Source of the DNA: Microglena sp. YARC
Taxonomy: Eukaryota; Chlorophyta; Chlorophyceae; Chlamydomonadales; Chlamydomonadaceae
NCBI GenBank assembly: GCA_022414725.1
Contig: CM039462.1
Location: 45,632,945-45,696,944, forward strand
DNA length: 64,000 nt
Reading direction: 5' to 3'
Below, one piece after another: positions 59,891 through 64,000 of the stretch (position 1 is its first letter; each line of letters begins with the position of its first letter). The notes under the pieces are model-generated. The model worked only from the letters and a program-made list of their open reading frames with translations. It searched no databases and had not been told where the DNA came from. Position numbers and translations under genes: made by a program.

Positions 59891-61699
59891 ATGACTGATC
59901 AGGTAGGATTGTCGGATGTGAATGATTTGCAAGATGGTTTGGATGATGTCGTCGATTCGGGAGCTAGTAGCAGTGATGATGTGAATGATTTGCAAGATGA
60001 GGTCGTCGATGCGAGCGCTAGTAGCAGTGATGATGTCGTCGATTCGGGAGCTAGTAGCAGTGATGATGTGAATGATTTGCAAGATGATGTCGTCGATGCG
60101 AGCGCTAGTAGCAGTGATGATGTCGTCGATTCGGGAGCTAGTAGCAGTGATGATGTGAATGATTTGCAAGATGATGTCGTCGATGCTAGCGCTAGTAGCA
60201 GTGATGATGTGGTACCCGCAAATGAGGAAACCTTACCAACCCTTGATGCCATGAATGATTTTCCACTTCCGGTCAACGAAGTTGATTTCCCCTGGAATTC
60301 CATGGGACCATACGATAGCGTTTTCCTCAATGAAGAGGAGCCCAAGGATGACATATGTACCACCACCGAGTTGAAAAGAGAACAAGGTAGCTGTAGTATC
60401 GGATACAAAAGCAACAACAAACCACCGTCATTTTGGATGGCGACAACAAACCATGGCAGCAACAACAAACCACCGTGATTTTGGATGGCAACAACAAACC
60501 ATGGCAGCAACAACAAACCATTGCAGCAACAACAAACCACCGTTATTTTGGATGGCAACAACGGTGTACTTCGTATTGCGATTGTCCCTAAAGCTTGGAC
60601 ACTGCTCTTCAACCCGGCTGGAAAACAAGCGATCGTCAAGGAAGAATGCGGAAAAGCTAACCTCGCTGAAATGAAGAAAGATAACACTTTGTTGCCTTCT
60701 GACGACGATACGTATCTTGTGGTACCCGCAAATGATGGAATCTTACCAACAGGTGATGTCATGAATGATTTTCCACTTCCGGTCAACGAATTTGATTTCC
60801 CCTGGAATTCCATGGGACCATACGATAGAGTTCCACACAATAAAGAGAAACCCAAAGATTTGCACGACAACAAGGCCGCTGAAGTATTGGAAACCGAAAG
60901 CAATAACAAACCACCTTCATTTTGGATGGCAGCAACGGTGCAACTCGTATCGCGATTAGTCCTGGTTCCTTGGACACTACTCTTCAACCCGTTTGGAAAA
61001 CGAGAGATCGTCAAGGAAGAACGCGGAAAAGAAGAATGTCGGATATTTGTGGCCTTGCAAAAGGGGGGTAAGGTGGTGTTCTTGGAGCATGCCCCAGAAG
61101 AAGAAGACGTTAAAGAATCGATGAATGACAACTTTGTATTTCCGGTTATTGACGATCCTCTATCCAAGTCACTTTTGGACGCACGTGTTTCTTCGAGTGC
61201 TCGATTGGACGAGGCTGAACTTCTTCGCTGCATATTGGATGTGAGGCTATCGTTGCGCATCTTGCGTAATGAGCAGACTACAGTTTCCGACTTTGATGGC
61301 AAGGCTGTATGTGTTTTTCTACTTTCATGCACGCGCGTGACCTCCAAATCTTCTACTACAATCGAAGATCTCTATGACGCATTTGTGGAATACAATGCTA
61401 ACAACATGTTGATGTCTATCAATGCTCTTTTCACTCCTGAAAAAATGTCTGAGGTTTTAGGTTACTTAAATTTACGGCCTTCAAACCTGATACTCAGTAA
61501 GACATCGGTACATTTTTTGCCAAAAATCTTTGAGACGGTCCTCGAAGAGGCCTCGTACATGCATCGTCAATTGTACGCAAGGAGATTGAACACCCTCCGC
61601 CCATCGTACGACCCTACCCCCAGCACGTGGCCATTAAGCATTTGGATGGGATCATGTGGGCATCTCCGGGACCCAGTTATGTCGAGCTTCAGATGGTGA
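59891..61699 (+). CDS. Acidic-repeat protein of unknown function (frame-split)
   Basis: N-terminal part 59891-60478: Asp/Ser repeats (DDVVDSGASSSDDVNDLQD), then FPLPVNEVDFPWNSMGPYD. C-terminal part 60485-61699: a second copy of that block (VMNDFPLPVNEFDFPWNSMG), Asn/Gln-rich stretches, then a folded-looking region with LRCILDVRLSLRILRNEQTT and KMSEVLGYLNLRPSNLILSK. The frames probably join near 60480 in the CAACAA-rich repeat. The internal duplication (VPAN to SFWM) covers about 110 residues. No family recognised. Confidence 0.6.
59948..60210 (+). repeat. 87-bp in-frame tandem repeat
   Basis: Three units beginning GTCGTCGATTCGGGAGCTAG at 59948, 60035 and 60122, 29 codons each. The left copy (9230-9520) has an irregular array, either noise or a real unit-number difference. 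Confidence 0.85.
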
Positions 61700-61714
61700 G
61701 CGGTCGAATGTGTT

Positions 61715-61780
61715 TGGTATAAACAATAACAATTGTTATACAATTAAATTGTTATTCATATAAATTTGTGGTGTTTCGCG
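61715..61780 (+). promoter_or_regulatory. AT-rich palindromic promoter of RNR
   Basis: AACAATAACAATTGTTATAC holds the perfect palindrome ATAACAATTGTTAT, followed by CAATTAAATTGTTATTCATA and a TATAAATTTG just before the start. The left copy (11035-11097) has the same sequence, so it is not a read error. Possible regulator-binding site or bidirectional terminator/promoter. Confidence 0.45.
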
Positions 61781-64000
61781 ATGAAGGTCATTGGTCGTGA
61801 CGGCTCGGTCCGTCCTGTTTCGTTCGACGCCATCAAGGAGCGCATTCTTCGTTTGATATCCGATTCATGCGCCGACCTGGTCGCCAACGTAGATGTGGAC
61901 TGCATCGTCATGCAGACGATCGGCGGCATGTACGACGGAATCACCACAGTAGAGCTTGACGACCTGTCCGCCCGGCTGTGCGCGACGCTGCAAAGCGTGC
62001 ACTATGCCTACGACACGGTCGCTGCATGCATCGCGATGTCGAACCTGGCGAAGCGCGTGCGGTACACGATGTCGTCCCACGGATATAGCGAGGTCTCCTT
62101 TTCTCAGAAGACGGCGTTCCTTTCGAATCACGGTGGCGTCCGTTTTGATGCCCAGTACCTCGAGTTCGTGTCCCATAACGCAGACGCCCTGAACGCGATG
62201 ATCGTCCCTGACCGTGACGCTCGTCGACATGGCTACTTTGCATTTCGAACCATGGAGCGTTCTTACCTGCTTGTGTCCTTCCCGGATGAGCTGGTGATCG
62301 AGAGTCCTCAAGACATGTGGTTGCGTGTTGCGATCTTCGTGAACGACCCGTCGAAGCCGGCCTCTCTGATTTTGCCACGCATCCAGAGGTGCTACGACGA
62401 CATGTCGTTGGGGTTGTACACGCACGCGACACCTACTTTGTTCAACGCGGGTACCAATAACGCCCAGTGCAGCAGTTGTTACTTGCTGGGTACGGAGGAC
62501 TCGATGGACGGTATTTGGACGACACTCAAGAACAGTGCTATGATATCCAAGTGGGCTGGCGGCATTGGTGTTCATGTATCGAACGTCCGCGCCCGTGGCT
62601 CTCGTATCTGTAGCACGAACGGCGTGTCGGACGGCATCGTCCCGATGATGAGGTGCTACAACGACATGGTGCGCTACTGCAACCAGGCAGGTCGCCGCAA
62701 GGGGAGCATGGCTGCTTACCTTGAGCCATGGCATGCTGACGTGTGGGAGTTTGTCGAGTTGCGTCGCAACACTGGTTCTGAGACGGAGCGTGCTCGGGAC
62801 ATTTTCGTAGCTTTGTGGGTTCCTGACGAGTTCATGCTTCGTGTTGATAACGACTCGGAGTGGTACCTTATGTCTCCTGACGTGTGCCCTGACTTGATCG
62901 ATGCTGTCGGCGAACGTTTTTTCGGAGTTGTACAACGAGCACGTGCGTAATAAGCGCTACATCCGCAGCATGCCTGCACGTACTCTTTGGCAGCACATCA
63001 TTTCCTGCCAGTTGGAGACGGGTACACCGTATATGATGTTCAAGGACCACGTGAATCGGAAGTGCAATCAGTCCAACATGGGTACGATCCGTTCCTCGAA
63101 CCTTTGCGCTGAGATCACCGAGTACTCGGACTCGAAGAGCTACGCCGTTTGCAATCTGGCCTCCATCGCGGTGTCTTCGTTTGTGGTTCATGACGTTGAA
63201 GGTGTTGCGATGGGTGTGGATCACCGAGCTTTGCACGCGTGTGCCAAGAACGTGACTCGCAACCTGAACGTATTGATCGACACTTCCATGTACCCGGTTC
63301 CTGAGACTCGAGAGTCTAACTTCTCGCTGCGTCCGATCGGTATCGGCATTCAGGGTTTGGGTGACCTGTACTGCATTCTTTCGCTTCCTTACGATGACGA
63401 GCGCGCAGTCCGTCTTGACAGAGATATCATGGAGACGATTTACCATGGTGCAATGGAGGCGAGCGCCGAGCTTGCTGAGGAGCTCGGCCCTTACAAGCAC
63501 TTTGGGACATCCCCTTTGGCTTATGGTCATTTCCAGTTTGACCTGTGGGGGATGTCTTCGCCAAGTGACCTTTCAGGACGCTACGATTGGGATGAGATGC
63601 GTGACCGCGTGATGCGCACGGGTGTTCGTAACAGCTTGCTCACGGCATTGATGCCTACAGCCTCAACTTCCCAGATTTTGGGCAACAGTGAGTGTTTCGA
63701 GCCCATCCAGAGCAACATCTTCAAGAGGAGCACTCTCGCTGGAGAGTTTCTGGTGGTTAACCGCCACTTGATGCGCACGTTGATTAGCAGGGGCATTTGG
63801 ACGCCTGAGCTTCGCGATCGTCTCATGGCTCACGACGGCTCTGTGCAGGACCTCTCCGAGATTCCTGAGGATGTGCGCAAGCTTTACAGGACCGTTTGGG
63901 AGATTCCTCAACGTTGCATCATCGACCACGCTGTTGCACGGGGGCCTTTTGTGTGTCAGTCGCAGAGCATGAACCTTTTCATGACGAAGCCCTCCTTCAG
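61781..64000 (+). CDS. Ribonucleotide reductase large subunit (class I), partial
   Basis: Start at MKVIGRDGSVRPVSFDAIKE, the usual ATP-cone beginning; the ATG 15 bases upstream is less likely. Visible blocks: NNAQCSSCYLLGTEDSMDGI with the first redox Cys, MISKWAGGIGVHVSNVRARG, RKGSMAAYLEPWHADVWEF, SNLCAEITEYSD with the active-site Asn, Cys and Glu, CNLASIAV with the second redox Cys, and [13 protein letters not shown]. It reduces ribonucleoside diphosphates for viral DNA synthesis; the small subunit is not in the window. Six T at ~62919 (five in the left copy) shift the frame between codons ~380 and ~385. The gene runs off the right edge. Confidence 0.92.

Larger units (their letters stand above)
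53197..64000. repeat. Right copy of the ~11-kb direct duplication
   Basis: Cleaner counterpart of 2131-13559, cut by the window end. Genes from left to right: DUF5767-like, three-helix membrane protein, D5 helicase, small membrane protein (all minus), two tandem paralogues (minus), acidic-repeat gene and RNR (plus). Confidence 0.9.

Noticed and set aside
61865..62935. 356-codon minus-strand frame in RNR
   Set aside because: Shadow of the RNR coding frame, with no motif of its own.
1..64000. tRNA or rRNA genes
   Set aside because: I looked for cloverleaf-like and rRNA-like sequence by eye and saw none; a covariance search would be needed to exclude tRNAs fully.

Overview
The window looks like part of a giant-virus (Nucleocytoviricota) genome or metagenome contig. 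The evidence is the gene set: a D5-like SF3 helicase, class I ribonucleotide reductase large subunit, viral YqaJ exonuclease, SNF2-type helicase, RNase III, metacaspase, an adenain/Ulp1-like protease, a prolyl-4-hydroxylase-like 2OG oxygenase, an MscL-like membrane protein, a RING protein, LamG-like repeats and small conserved-looking membrane proteins. Genes are close together on both strands and no introns, rRNAs or tRNAs are visible. Family and host cannot be told from the sequence. All family assignments are by eye and from memory, without database searches.

Layout. 1-2.1 kb: error-rich mobile-element debris. 2.13-13.56 kb: a noisy direct duplicate of 53.2 kb to the window end (DUF5767-like protein, membrane protein, D5 helicase, small membrane protein, two tandem coiled-coil-type genes, an acidic-repeat gene, RNR). 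The two copies carry different insertions at two points, so the left copy is not merely a bad reading of the right one. 13.6-27.3 kb: poorly corrected sequence with a 1000-N gap (20250-21249), pieces of a Ser-rich gene, and the broken C-terminal part of a very large gene with Cys-rich motifs. 27.4-48.7 kb: mostly clean accessory and DNA-handling genes interleaved with transposons. 48.8-51.0 kb: a LamG-like repeat gene. 51.1-53.1 kb: a second IS607 element. 53.2-64 kb: the cleaner duplicate, ending inside RNR.

Mobile elements dominate the clean part. Family A is a TA-flanked Tc1/mariner-IS630 element whose copies suggest an ancestor carrying transposase followed by a Fanzor-like RuvC protein; at least four differently deleted versions are present. 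Family B is a second IS630 group with short palindromic derivatives. Family C is a ~166-bp MITE. IS607 elements carry an apparently intact TnpB (Fanzor2-like) beside a tnpA broken in both copies by a shared stop, plus stray right ends with a conserved hairpin. Nested insertions give a partial chronology.

Many genes, even in the cleaner half, are split by single-base differences in homopolymers (D5, RNR, LamG gene, YqaJ). Comparing the two long duplicates shows several of these are present in only one copy, so I treat most as probable long-read errors, not true pseudogenes.
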